Source of the DNA: DSOI01 sp041394885
GTDB taxonomy: Bacteria > Acidobacteriota > Terriglobia > Bryobacterales > Bryobacteraceae
Assembly: GCA_041394885.1 (NCBI GenBank)
Contig: JAWKHI010000064.1
Location: forward strand, 1-28,441
Direction of reading: 5' to 3'
DNA length: 28,441 nt
How positions within the stretch are numbered: position 1 is the first letter of the stretch; the number at the start of each line of letters is the position of its first letter. A model generated the notes under the pieces. The model saw only the letters and a program-made list of their open reading frames with translations, searched no databases and was not told the DNA's origin. Positions 17,408-24,930 of this stretch are shown here, one piece after another. Both the position numbers and the translations under genes were made by a program.

Positions 17408-20400
17408 ATGTCTCGATCCCTCTTAACGATCGCGGCTTTGGCGTTGGCCACCGCGGGATTGGTTCCGGCCCAGGATTATCGTGGCCGCGTCCAAGGTATC
17501 GTCACCGACTCCACCGGCGCTTCGATCGGCAACGCGAGCGTCACTCTCCGCAGCGCGAGCACACAAGCCGAGACGATACGGAACACCGATGAGACCGGAC
17601 GTTATTTGTTCGATTTCGTCGAGCCCGGCACCTACACGTTGAGCGCCGCCAGCACGGGGTTCGGCAACTTCGTGCGCGAGAATGTGCAGGTGTTGGTCCG
17701 TTCGGATCTTACCGTGAACATTGCGCTCGAGGTGGGCGGGTTGAACCAAACCGTGACGGTTTCCGATTCGGCCGTCGAGATTCAGTTCAATACAACCACG
17801 CTGTCGCAGACCATCGACGGAAAGATGCTGAAAGAGCTGCCGGTGCTGGCGCGGAACCCTTTCACCCTGGCGCTACTCGATCCGGCGGTAGTGAACCGGT
17901 ATTCGGACGTTTCCAAGCGCAACCCCTTCTATCAGCTGTCGACCACCGGTGTGGATGTGGGCGGACAGACCAGCGGACGCAATGAAGTCCAGATCGACGG
18001 CTCGCCGATCGGCGTGGGTTCGCGCGGATCCTACGCTCCGCCGATGGACGCGGTGCAGGAATTCACGGTGCAGCAGAATTCCGTGGACGCGGAGTCCGGA
18101 TTCTCGGCCGGCGGTGTCATGAACGTGGGCATGAAGGCGGGGACGAATGAGTATCACGGCAGCGCGTATTACTTCGGGCGCAACCCTGCGTTGAACGCGG
18201 TGTCGAACGCTTTCACGCGGGCGCCGAACGTGGTTCGCAATCACGTCTACGGCGGCACCATCGGAGCGCCGATCGTGAAGAACCGGCTGTTCACGTTCTT
18301 CACCTTCGAGAAGTGGAACAACCGGCAGCCCTACACCAAGGTAATGACCTTGCCCACCGACCTCGAGCGATCGGGAGACTTTTCGAGGACTCTCAACAAG
18401 GCGGGCAGTCTGCGGCCGATCTTCGATCCGTGGACCACGCAGACCAACACCGTCAACAACGCCGTCACCCGGATGCCGTTCGCGGGTAACGTGATCCCGG
18501 CGTCGCGGATCGACCGTACATCGAGCCTCTTTCTCGCCGACATCTGGCGGCCGAACAACCCGGGCGACGACGCCACCGGAGTGAACAACTACCGGACCGG
18601 TTATGCCTGGTATTTGAACTACTGGAACGCGTCCAACCGAACCGACTGGAATATTACGCCGAAGTGGAAGGCGTTCGGCCGATATAGCGTTATCCGCACG
18701 CGGCTGGATAACAACAACTATGGCGGTACGCAGGCAACTACGTCTGACAACGGGGGCCTGATGGACGCGTTGAACGCGGCGTTCGACAGCGTCTACACGC
18801 TGAGCGCGCGGACGGTGATCAACTTCCGGATGGGCGTGGTCTACTCGGAAGACGAGTACGATTCGGAATGGGCGAAGCTGGGCGAAAGCGGTCTGGAAAA
18901 GTACTGGCCGGGGAACGCCTGGTACAAACCCTATACGGCCGATGCCCCGGCTGTTTACTATCCCAATTTGAATATCGGCGGCGCGACATTCGGTAAATCC
19001 AGTTGGTGGAGCTACCGGCCGCGTAAGTACTCTTATCAGGGAAGCGTGGGGCACGACCGGGGCCGGCACTATATGAAGTTGGGCATGGCGTACCGGCACG
19101 GCTACGAGTATTCGCAGTTGCCGAATCTAGGCACGTTTCCCTTTACGGCAAACATGACCGCCAACACCTATCTGGCGCCGAATCTGATTAACTTCGGCAG
19201 CGCATGGGCCACATTCCTGCTGGGCGCGGTGGATAACACTCTGGCGGCCAATTACGTATCGCCGCGGTATACGGAGCAGGATCAATACGGCGTGTTCTTC
19301 CAGGATGACTTCAAGCTCAACCGCAGGGTTACACTCAATCTGGGTCTGCGGTGGGAGTACGAGACGGCGCCATCGGAACGCGAGGGCAGGCTCTCGCGCT
19401 ACCTCGATCTCGCCAATCCGATTCCAGAGTTCCAGAGCAACCGGCCGGTGATGCCGCCCCAGGTTGCCGCCATCGCCGGGTCGAGCCAGCCCACGTACAA
19501 CGGCGCGTGGATCTACACCGATGACGATCATCGCGGGCTCTATCATGCTCCGCGCGCGAACTTCCTGCCGCGGCTCGGCATCGCGGTGCGGGCCAACGAC
19601 AAGACGGCGGTCCGCATCGGCTACGCGCGCTACGCGGTGCCGGTGATGAGCATCCTCGGTTACTCGTGGCGCCTGCCGGCAACCGATGGATACTCGATCA
19701 CGTCGCGAGGGCCGGTGCAGTTACAGGGTGTGCCCCAGGCTACCATCAGCGACCCGTTCCCGGCGTCCAATCCACTGGTGATGCCGGTGGGCCGCGGCGA
19801 CGGACGAAACACGAACCTGGGTGGAGCGGCCACATGGTCCCGTCAGAATCTGAGCACTCCGATGAATGACCGGTTCAATTTCACGCTCGAACGCGACATC
19901 GCCGCCGGCTTCAAGTTCGACGGCACGTTCTTCATGAACTTCGGGCATAACATGGTGCCGGAGGGACAGGGCGGCAACGCGGGATTTGGCCGGTCACTGA
20001 ATATGGTGGACCCGCAGTTGGGCTACGACTACAAGACGGCGCTCAGCGCGGCGGTTCCGAACCCGTTTTTCGGTCTGCCGGCAAGCCTGATGCCCGGGCA
20101 GTTGCGCGGCCAGCGCACGGTACCGCTTTCGACGTTGCTGCGTCCATATCCGCAGTATGGCGACCTGACCGAAGGCTTCATGCCGGGAGTGCAAAATCGC
20201 TACAAAGCCGTCCAGTTGCGGGTGCAGCGGCGGTTCGCGTCCGGATACAGCGTCGTGTGGGGATATAACTACAATCGCGAGAAAACGGGCGCTTTCTTCG
20301 ATGCGGTGGATCAGTACGCCAACCGGTTGACGATGCTTCCCGCGGCGCTGCCCCGTCACCGTATGACGCTGGGCTCGACGATTGACCTGCCGTTCGGAAA

Positions 20401-20854
20401 AGGGAAGCGCTTCGGCGCCGGGGCGCACCCGGTGGTGCAGGCGATTCTGGGCGGGTGGTCCACCAGCAGCATCTTCCTGTGGAACACGGGTTCGTTTCTG
20501 CGATTCGGGCAGCTCGACGTGGCGGGTGACCCCGGTTCGCCGACACGCCAGTGGTCGGGCTGGTTCAATACGTCGGTGTTCAAGCAGGCCACTCCGTTCA
20601 CGCGCCGCACGAATCCGCAGCAGTACGACAACCTGACAGGTCCGCGCTACTGGAACCTCGACAGCACGTTGTCGAAGAACTTCGACCTGACGGAGCGGTT
20701 CAAGCTGGAACTGCGGCTGGAGGGCTACAACCTGACCAACAGCGTGATGCCTGGGAACCCGAACCTATCGGTGACCAGCACGCAATTCGGCGGCATTACG
20801 ACGCAGGTGAACTACGGGCGCGAGGTGCAGTACACGCTGCGGCTGCATTTTTGA
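17408..20854 (+). CDS. Oar-like TonB-dependent receptor with carboxypeptidase-regulatory domain
   Basis: The 1148-residue protein has a signal peptide (about 1-22), then a carboxypeptidase-regulatory Ig-like domain (about 26-108: GIVTDSTGASIGNASVTL ... GRYLFDFVEPGTYTLSA). A plug domain (about 115-245, with QIDGSP and a VQEFTVQQNS segment) and a large outer-membrane barrel follow, ending in a terminal Phe (TLRLHF) as outer-membrane proteins do. No TonB box is evident. These receptors are heavily expanded in Acidobacteriota and are thought to import oligosaccharides or other large nutrients, or to act in the envelope like Myxococcus Oar; the substrate is unknown. No SusD partner is next to it. 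GGGAGG at 17394-17399 supports the ATG. It converges on the Crp/Fnr gene with a 12-bp gap. Confidence 0.93.
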   Translation: MSRSLLTIAALALATAGLVPAQDYRGRVQGIVTDSTGASIGNASVTLRSASTQAETIRNTDETGRYLFDFVEPGTYTLSAASTGFGNFVRENVQVLVRSDLTVNIALEVGGLNQTVTVSDSAVEIQFNTTTLSQTIDGKMLKELPVLARNPFTLALLDPAVVNRYSDVSKRNPFYQLSTTGVDVGGQTSGRNEVQIDGSPIGVGSRGSYAPPMDAVQEFTVQQNSVDAESGFSAGGVMNVGMKAGTNEYHGSAYYFGRNPALNAVSNAFTRAPNVVRNHVYGGTIGAPIVKNRLFTFFTFEKWNNRQPYTKVMTLPTDLERSGDFSRTLNKAGSLRPIFDPWTTQTNTVNNAVTRMPFAGNVIPASRIDRTSSLFLADIWRPNNPGDDATGVNNYRTGYAWYLNYWNASNRTDWNITPKWKAFGRYSVIRTRLDNNNYGGTQATTSDNGGLMDALNAAFDSVYTLSARTVINFRMGVVYSEDEYDSEWAKLGESGLEKYWPGNAWYKPYTADAPAVYYPNLNIGGATFGKSSWWSYRPRKYSYQGSVGHDRGRHYMKLGMAYRHGYEYSQLPNLGTFPFTANMTANTYLAPNLINFGSAWATFLLGAVDNTLAANYVSPRYTEQDQYGVFFQDDFKLNRRVTLNLGLRWEYETAPSEREGRLSRYLDLANPIPEFQSNRPVMPPQVAAIAGSSQPTYNGAWIYTDDDHRGLYHAPRANFLPRLGIAVRANDKTAVRIGYARYAVPVMSILGYSWRLPATDGYSITSRGPVQLQGVPQATISDPFPASNPLVMPVGRGDGRNTNLGGAATWSRQNLSTPMNDRFNFTLERDIAAGFKFDGTFFMNFGHNMVPEGQGGNAGFGRSLNMVDPQLGYDYKTALSAAVPNPFFGLPASLMPGQLRGQRTVPLSTLLRPYPQYGDLTEGFMPGVQNRYKAVQLRVQRRFASGYSVVWGYNYNREKTGAFFDAVDQYANRLTMLPAALPRHRMTLGSTIDLPFGKGKRFGAGAHPVVQAILGGWSTSSIFLWNTGSFLRFGQLDVAGDPGSPTRQWSGWFNTSVFKQATPFTRRTNPQQYDNLTGPRYWNLDSTLSKNFDLTERFKLELRLEGYNLTNSVMPGNPNLSVTSTQFGGITTQVNYGREVQYTLRLHF

Positions 20855-20866
20855 TCTTGAGCGGCG

Positions 20867-21580
20867 CTATCCGGCCGACGCCTCGCGCCGGAGCGCTCCG
20901 CGATCGAGGATGCCGATCCTGCGTCCCGAGAACTCGACGATCCCTTGCGCGCGCATCCGGCTGAGCGTCCGGGAGACGACCTCGCGCGCGGTGCCCAGGC
21001 GCGATGCCAGTTCCTGATGCGTGACCGGTGCGGCGTCGCCGGGGAGTTCGAGGAGTTCGGCCGCCAGACGCTGTCGCAGGCTGGCGAAACGGACGCGTTC
21101 GACGGACTCCATCAGCTGGCGCACCATCGCGTTGGCCAGGCGCAATCCGGAGACCGAGATCGCCGGATGCCGGCGGCACAGGCGGGCAAAATCGGGAGCG
21201 CTGAGGAATCCGGCGACGCACTCTTCCACGGCCACTGCCGAGGCCGGATGCGGTTCGCCGTCGAACAGCGCGGTCTCACCCGCGCTTGCCGGAGCATGGA
21301 TGAGCGCGAGCATCATTTCCCTGCCGCAGGGCGATGTGCGGTAGAGTTTCACGACGCCGCTCAGAAGCAGATAGACGCCGGTGGCGCGTTCGCCTTCGAG
21401 GAACAGGCGCGCGCCCGGCTGCAGGCGCTTTTTCACGAGCAAGGCGGACACTTCATCCACCAGATCCCGCGGGGGAAGCCCCTCGAGCAAGGGAATACGG
21501 CCGAGCGCGGCGAAGTGCTCGCAGCAGGGTGTGACGCCACCCGGGTCCGCCGTCAGCCGGTCATCGCAGGGAATTGACAT
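20867..21580 (-). CDS. Crp/Fnr family transcriptional regulator
   Basis: The 237-residue protein has an N-terminal cyclic-nucleotide-binding-type beta barrel (about 22-140) with GVYLLLSGVVKLY and GETALFDGEPHPASAVA, a dimer helix (about 143-165) and a C-terminal winged helix. The helix-turn-helix THQELASRLGTAREVVSRTLSRM spans about 187-209 in two helices. Cysteines occur at 5, 19, 20, 85, 121 and 135; the spacing does not match the FNR cluster, although C19/C20 and C121 lie in similar regions. The effector is therefore unknown. The start overlaps the 3' end of the tetrahaem cytochrome gene by 20 nt, implying translational coupling, and suggests the regulator answers to respiratory or redox state. 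Confidence 0.92.
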   Translation of the reverse strand: MSIPCDDRLTADPGGVTPCCEHFAALGRIPLLEGLPPRDLVDEVSALLVKKRLQPGARLFLEGERATGVYLLLSGVVKLYRTSPCGREMMLALIHAPASAGETALFDGEPHPASAVAVEECVAGFLSAPDFARLCRRHPAISVSGLRLANAMVRQLMESVERVRFASLRQRLAAELLELPGDAAPVTHQELASRLGTAREVVSRTLSRMRAQGIVEFSGRRIGILDRGALRREASAG

Positions 21581-22685
21581 AGGCGATCAGGTCCGCCATT
21601 TCCTCATCCTTGAAACGAGGCCATTTCATTCCGCGCTCTTCCATCCGCGCCAGCATCGCCGGGCCGTGACGCCACAACGCGGACACCACGGCAATACTGT
21701 TGAGCGGCTGCGCTCGCTTGGAAAGAGAAGGCGCGAACCAACTGGCGTCGGCGTGGCAAGAATCGCACTGCTTTCGCGCGTAGACTTTGGCGCCGCGGCG
21801 GGCATCGCCCTTCTCTTCGAAATACTGGAGAGACCACAAGTAGCCCGCCAGTTCGCGCATCTCCCCGGCGGCCAGGGGCGGCGTCTTGTAGAACATCAAC
21901 GGTGCGTGATTCCACATGGCGGCGGCGAAATCGGTGGGGGTACGGCCGCCGCCGCGCGTGCTGAGATCGAGACTGCCCTTGTGACAGGTGGCGCAGCCCT
22001 TGGAACGAAACAGCGCCTCGCCCGGCTCGGGAGCGCCCACGGTGAATCCCGCTTCCACCGTGGGGGACCCCGGCAGATTGCGAAGGTAGACGAGAAGATC
22101 GGTGAGTTTCTGCGCGTCAATCACCGGCCAGCGAATTCCACGTTCTTTCATCGCGGTTTCCATGGCGGAAGCGTGATTCCATAGCGCGCCGGCAAGCAGG
22201 AGCGGGCTCCCGAGCGAGGTCCACTTGGACACCGGTGGCGCACCTTGCGGGCCGGCGGCGCCGGAAGGGCTATGGCACCGCGCGCAGGAGAGATTCAGGA
22301 ACACCTGGCGGCCGCGCGCCGCGTCGCCGGGCTTTTCAAAGTAGCGAAAGGCGTAAAAGTAGGCGAAAAGATCGGCGGCTTGCTGTTCGCTCAACTGGGG
22401 CTTGGCGATGCCCAGGCCCTCGAACGAAGACCACATCCGCGGGCCGTGATTCCACACGAGGCTCGCCAGCAGGGACGGTGTGAGGGCGCGGCCGGTGGAC
22501 TTGCCGAGATCCGGGGCCAGTTGACCGCCCCGGCCTTGAATGGCATGACAAACGACGCAGCGCTGAGAGTCAAACAGCCGTGCGCCCCGATCCGCGTCAC
22601 CGGGGATGGGCGCCTGTAGGAAGAGCAGGAGTCCGAGAACGAGCATGACAAGCCTCACGAGAAGCATGTGCATGCCGAGAGCCAT
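21561..22685 (-). CDS. Tetrahaem cytochrome c of four tandem single-haem domains
   Basis: The 374-residue protein has a hydrophobic N-terminus (about 7-25, signal peptide or anchor) and four CxxCH haem sites: C43-H47, C134-H138, C231-H235 and C307-H311. After each comes W-N/R-H-G/A-x-x-M (W78-M84, W169-M175, W258-M264, W338-M344), whose Met is a good candidate for the distal haem ligand, and each unit closes with a DL.AY-like helix. The protein is thus a four-fold repeat of one class I cytochrome domain. It should carry electrons in the periplasm; the partner is unknown. The ATG at 22685 is preferred, with nearby in-frame ATGs at 22673 and 22667 also possible; frame further upstream lacks any signal-like sequence. 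It shares 20 nt with the Crp/Fnr gene. Confidence 0.92.
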   Translation of the reverse strand: MALGMHMLLVRLVMLVLGLLLFLQAPIPGDADRGARLFDSQRCVVCHAIQGRGGQLAPDLGKSTGRALTPSLLASLVWNHGPRMWSSFEGLGIAKPQLSEQQAADLFAYFYAFRYFEKPGDAARGRQVFLNLSCARCHSPSGAAGPQGAPPVSKWTSLGSPLLLAGALWNHASAMETAMKERGIRWPVIDAQKLTDLLVYLRNLPGSPTVEAGFTVGAPEPGEALFRSKGCATCHKGSLDLSTRGGGRTPTDFAAAMWNHAPLMFYKTPPLAAGEMRELAGYLWSLQYFEEKGDARRGAKVYARKQCDSCHADASWFAPSLSKRAQPLNSIAVVSALWRHGPAMLARMEERGMKWPRFKDEEMADLIAYVNSLR

Positions 22686-22776
22686 TCCCGTAGCGCTCGG
22701 AGCGGCCCTTTCCCGGGGTTCGCGCCCAGGGGTGGGGCAAACCGCAACAGAGACTGCGGGATATGACGCACAAGCA

Positions 22777-22825
22777 GCTCTCCCCGGGGACAGGCGACAA
22801 TCGGTCTGTGAGGTGCTCTCCCCGG
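22777..22825. repeat. Pair of 11-bp direct repeats upstream of the cytochrome gene
   Basis: GCTCTCCCCGG occurs at 22777-22787 and again at 22815-22825 within the 163-bp gap (22686-22848) before the cytochrome gene. On the coding strand both read CCGGGGAGAGC. They could be operator half-sites, but a G+C-rich chance repeat is also plausible. The rest of the gap shows no gene and no Crp/Fnr palindrome. Confidence 0.3.
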
Positions 22826-22848
22826 TCCGATCCACGTGGTTTGCGCCA

Positions 22849-23436
22849 CTAGACCCGGAGAGAGCCGCGAAACCCCCTGGCCGCGTAGTAGGACTCCGCG
22901 CCGTTGTGATACACGAAAACAGTGTCGTAGCGCCGATCGCAAAAGAGAGCGCCGCCGAGTTTCCTGATTTGCGAAGGTGTTCGGATCCAACTGGAGGTCT
23001 TCGTATCGAACGGTCCGAATTTCTGCAGGTGGCGATACTGCGCTTCCGTCAAGATCTCGATGCCCATGGCCGAGGCCATATCCAGAGCATTGTTTGCCGG
23101 CTTATATTGCTTTCTTGACTCGAGCGCCGCGCCATCGTAGCAGATACTTCTTCGTTCCTTCGGGCTCTCCGGTGAGCAATCGTAGAAAGTGAATCCGTCC
23201 ATCTCCTCATCGTGGGCGACCACATCGGGCTCGCCCCCGGTTCGTTCCATTTCATTCAACGACCAGAGCTTGTCCGCGTCACCTTCCAGCCGCATTTGCA
23301 CCTGCTGCCATGCAATGCCTTTATGACGATTCATGTTTTTGCCGAAACGGGCCTTCAATACCTTGAGTAGTTGTTCGCAGTCATCGGGCGGCAACTTCTT
23401 CCTGCTGTCGACGGAACGCGCTATCGTAGCTTTCAC
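22849..23436 (-). CDS. DUF4256 domain protein
   Basis: The 195-residue protein matches the DUF4256 family end to end: LLKVLKARFGKNMNRHKG near 24-41, LWSLNEMERTGGEPDVV, FYDCSPESPKERRS and the closing GGALFCDRRYDTVFVYHNGA...YYAARGFRGSLRV. No function is established. It has no signal peptide or membrane segment, so it is probably cytoplasmic. Translation starts at GTG (23434-23436), strongly supported by AAGGAGA 7 nt upstream. G+C is lower than in the neighbours by hand count (29 of 60 in 23101-23160, 32 of 60 in 23341-23400), suggesting acquisition from another lineage. The mannonate-dehydratase-like gene ends 35 nt upstream on the same strand. Confidence 0.93.
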   Translation of the reverse strand: MKATIARSVDSRKKLPPDDCEQLLKVLKARFGKNMNRHKGIAWQQVQMRLEGDADKLWSLNEMERTGGEPDVVAHDEEMDGFTFYDCSPESPKERRSICYDGAALESRKQYKPANNALDMASAMGIEILTEAQYRHLQKFGPFDTKTSSWIRTPSQIRKLGGALFCDRRYDTVFVYHNGAESYYAARGFRGSLRV

Positions 23437-23471
23437 CAGCCAATCTCCTTGTTTTGTGAAAACCTCTGAGC

Positions 23472-24581
23472 CTATGCCGACAACACCGCCTGTAACATCG
23501 CCTTGGCATAAGCGATGTTATAAACCTCACCGACGAACCCGCCTCCGCCTACCTTCGCATATTGCCCTGCAATCCCATTCTCCCGGTTCCGGTCAATATC
23601 CAGCGCCCGCGGATGCTCCGGATACAACCCCCACCGGTATTTCACCCGCACCAGTTCTTTCATCACCGCATACATGTTTACCGAACCTTCGTCGATAAAC
23701 ACCTCCGTGTAATCCACATAGGGCTTGCGGACAATCACATTCCGGAAGTGCACATGGTTGATCTGCTCGCGCTCTCCCATCCACCGGCACACCGCCACTG
23801 GATCCTCGCCCAACTCCCGCGTCACACCGCAATCGAACGTCATCCCGTTGTGTGGACTCTTGACGATACTCAAATACCGCTTCCAATCCTCGAACGTCGC
23901 CATCAATTGTTCGGAACCACGGCTCATCGGCGCCGGCGGGTCGTTCGGATGCAGCGCCAGCCGCACCCCCGCCTTCTCCGCCTCCGGAATCACTGCTTTC
24001 AGAAAGTGCTCAGCCCGCCGGAATAGCTGCGCCTTCGTATGAACCCCTTTTTCCGGCAGCGGAGGGAGGTCCTTCACCCGGTCATACCCGAACGCCGTCA
24101 GGCCCGCGCCCCCGCGCCCTAGCTGCTCGTAGTAGCCTTCCACCAGCCGGTGCGCATAGAAGTTATATTCGATGATCGGTAATCCCGCTTTGCCCGCCGC
24201 CCGAATGGACTGGATGAATTTCTCAATTGCCGCGTCCGCCCCTGGCAGGCCGCGGATGGCCTCTGCCGGCTCGCGGATCATCATGTTGATCACGGTGAGG
24301 CCGGCGGCCTTGGCGCGGTCCAGGCTTGCCCGAATCGCTTCTTCGGTCCATGGAAATCCTTGTGCGCCACTCAGGATGTAATCGATGCCGAGTTGCTTGA
24401 GCTGCCGCATGTGCGCCTCATCGCGGCCGCCGGAGACGCAGATCTTCGGCATGTCGGCCCCGATCGTGGGCGGCCAATCCCGGCCCTTGGCCGAACCCGA
24501 TTGGGCCGCGCCTGGCATGGGTGTCATCGCAGCCAAGGCAGCAGCCTGGATCGCCTTCCGGCGGGATGTGCGGGTGACCAT
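23472..24581 (-). CDS. Tat-exported mannonate-dehydratase-like (UxuA-type TIM barrel) protein
   Basis: The 369-residue protein starts with a twin-arginine signal (RTSRRKAIQAAAL). The mature part is a TIM barrel of the UxuA family. Expected Mn-binding positions are H211 (LHPNDPP), C251 (FDCGVT) and H278 (HVHFRNV). The fourth site, normally the Asp of PDHG, reads PEHP here, so Glu322 replaces Asp. UxuA dehydrates D-mannonate to 2-keto-3-deoxygluconate in the cytoplasm; a periplasmic copy with an altered metal site may act on another acid or isomerise a sugar. The ATG at 24581 is fixed by AAAGGAGG at 24588-24595, 6 nt upstream. The frame remains open upstream, into a relic tail. The family call is fairly sure; the exact reaction is not. 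Confidence 0.85.
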   Translation of the reverse strand: MVTRTSRRKAIQAAALAAMTPMPGAAQSGSAKGRDWPPTIGADMPKICVSGGRDEAHMRQLKQLGIDYILSGAQGFPWTEEAIRASLDRAKAAGLTVINMMIREPAEAIRGLPGADAAIEKFIQSIRAAGKAGLPIIEYNFYAHRLVEGYYEQLGRGGAGLTAFGYDRVKDLPPLPEKGVHTKAQLFRRAEHFLKAVIPEAEKAGVRLALHPNDPPAPMSRGSEQLMATFEDWKRYLSIVKSPHNGMTFDCGVTRELGEDPVAVCRWMGEREQINHVHFRNVIVRKPYVDYTEVFIDEGSVNMYAVMKELVRVKYRWGLYPEHPRALDIDRNRENGIAGQYAKVGGGGFVGEVYNIAYAKAMLQAVLSA

Positions 24582-24930
24582 TACGGACCTCCTTTGGATT
24601 TTCTCGCTTTCAGTCTTCCACTTGGGGCCTGCCGCGTCAAGCCGTCTCACGCCAGGGCTGCTCCGCCGCCTCTCGAGGGATTTCAGGTATTCGATGAGGC
24701 TCCTCTTATCGCCAACCGGGAGATCGTTCCCGTAGGCGTGCCCGTTCCGCGAGCCCCCCCTTCTCTAGAGCGCCGACGCGGTTGGTGCCCGGGCGACATT
24801 TTCCGGCTTTCGGCGTCCTTGAAATGGGACTTCGGCGGCTGGTGACGATAGTGCTCGGGTTAGAACGGCCATCCTTGCCCTGTTGCAGACAACATCCCCG
24901 TTGCGCCTGAGATAAGATGATCGGAACTCA
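24582..24930. other. 349-bp intergenic region between divergent genes
   Basis: This gap lies between the minus-strand mannonate-dehydratase-like gene and the plus-strand kinase. It holds the ribosome site of the former (24588-24595), a short decayed coding remnant on the minus strand (24672-24758) and a run of seven C residues at 24754-24760. No convincing sigma-70 promoter, RNA gene or terminator was found for either neighbour. Confidence 0.6.
24672..24758 (-). pseudogene. Remnant resembling a cytochrome c/peroxidase C-terminal tail
   Basis: The minus strand encodes GGSRNGHAYGNDL followed by DKRSLIEYLKSLE. A GHxxG..L...DK..LI.YLK.L ending is typical of the C-termini of di-haem peroxidase-like and related cytochromes. 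Upstream the frame meets a TAG just beyond the run of seven G residues (24760-24754), and shifting by one base there would extend the frame. No haem motif remains. The frame runs without a stop into the downstream mannonate-dehydratase-like gene. The match is from memory and short. Confidence 0.3.

Noticed and set aside
17873..19099. A 408-codon open frame on the minus strand opposite the TonB receptor
   Set aside because: It mirrors the receptor's codon structure and shows no motif or ribosome site.
20855..20866. Terminator between the converging TonB receptor and Crp/Fnr genes
   Set aside because: Only 12 bp separate the stops and no stem with a T-tract is visible there.
22686..22835. 50-residue N-terminal extension of the cytochrome
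   Set aside because: The extension has no signal-like features; the hydrophobic leader begins at the ATG near 22685.
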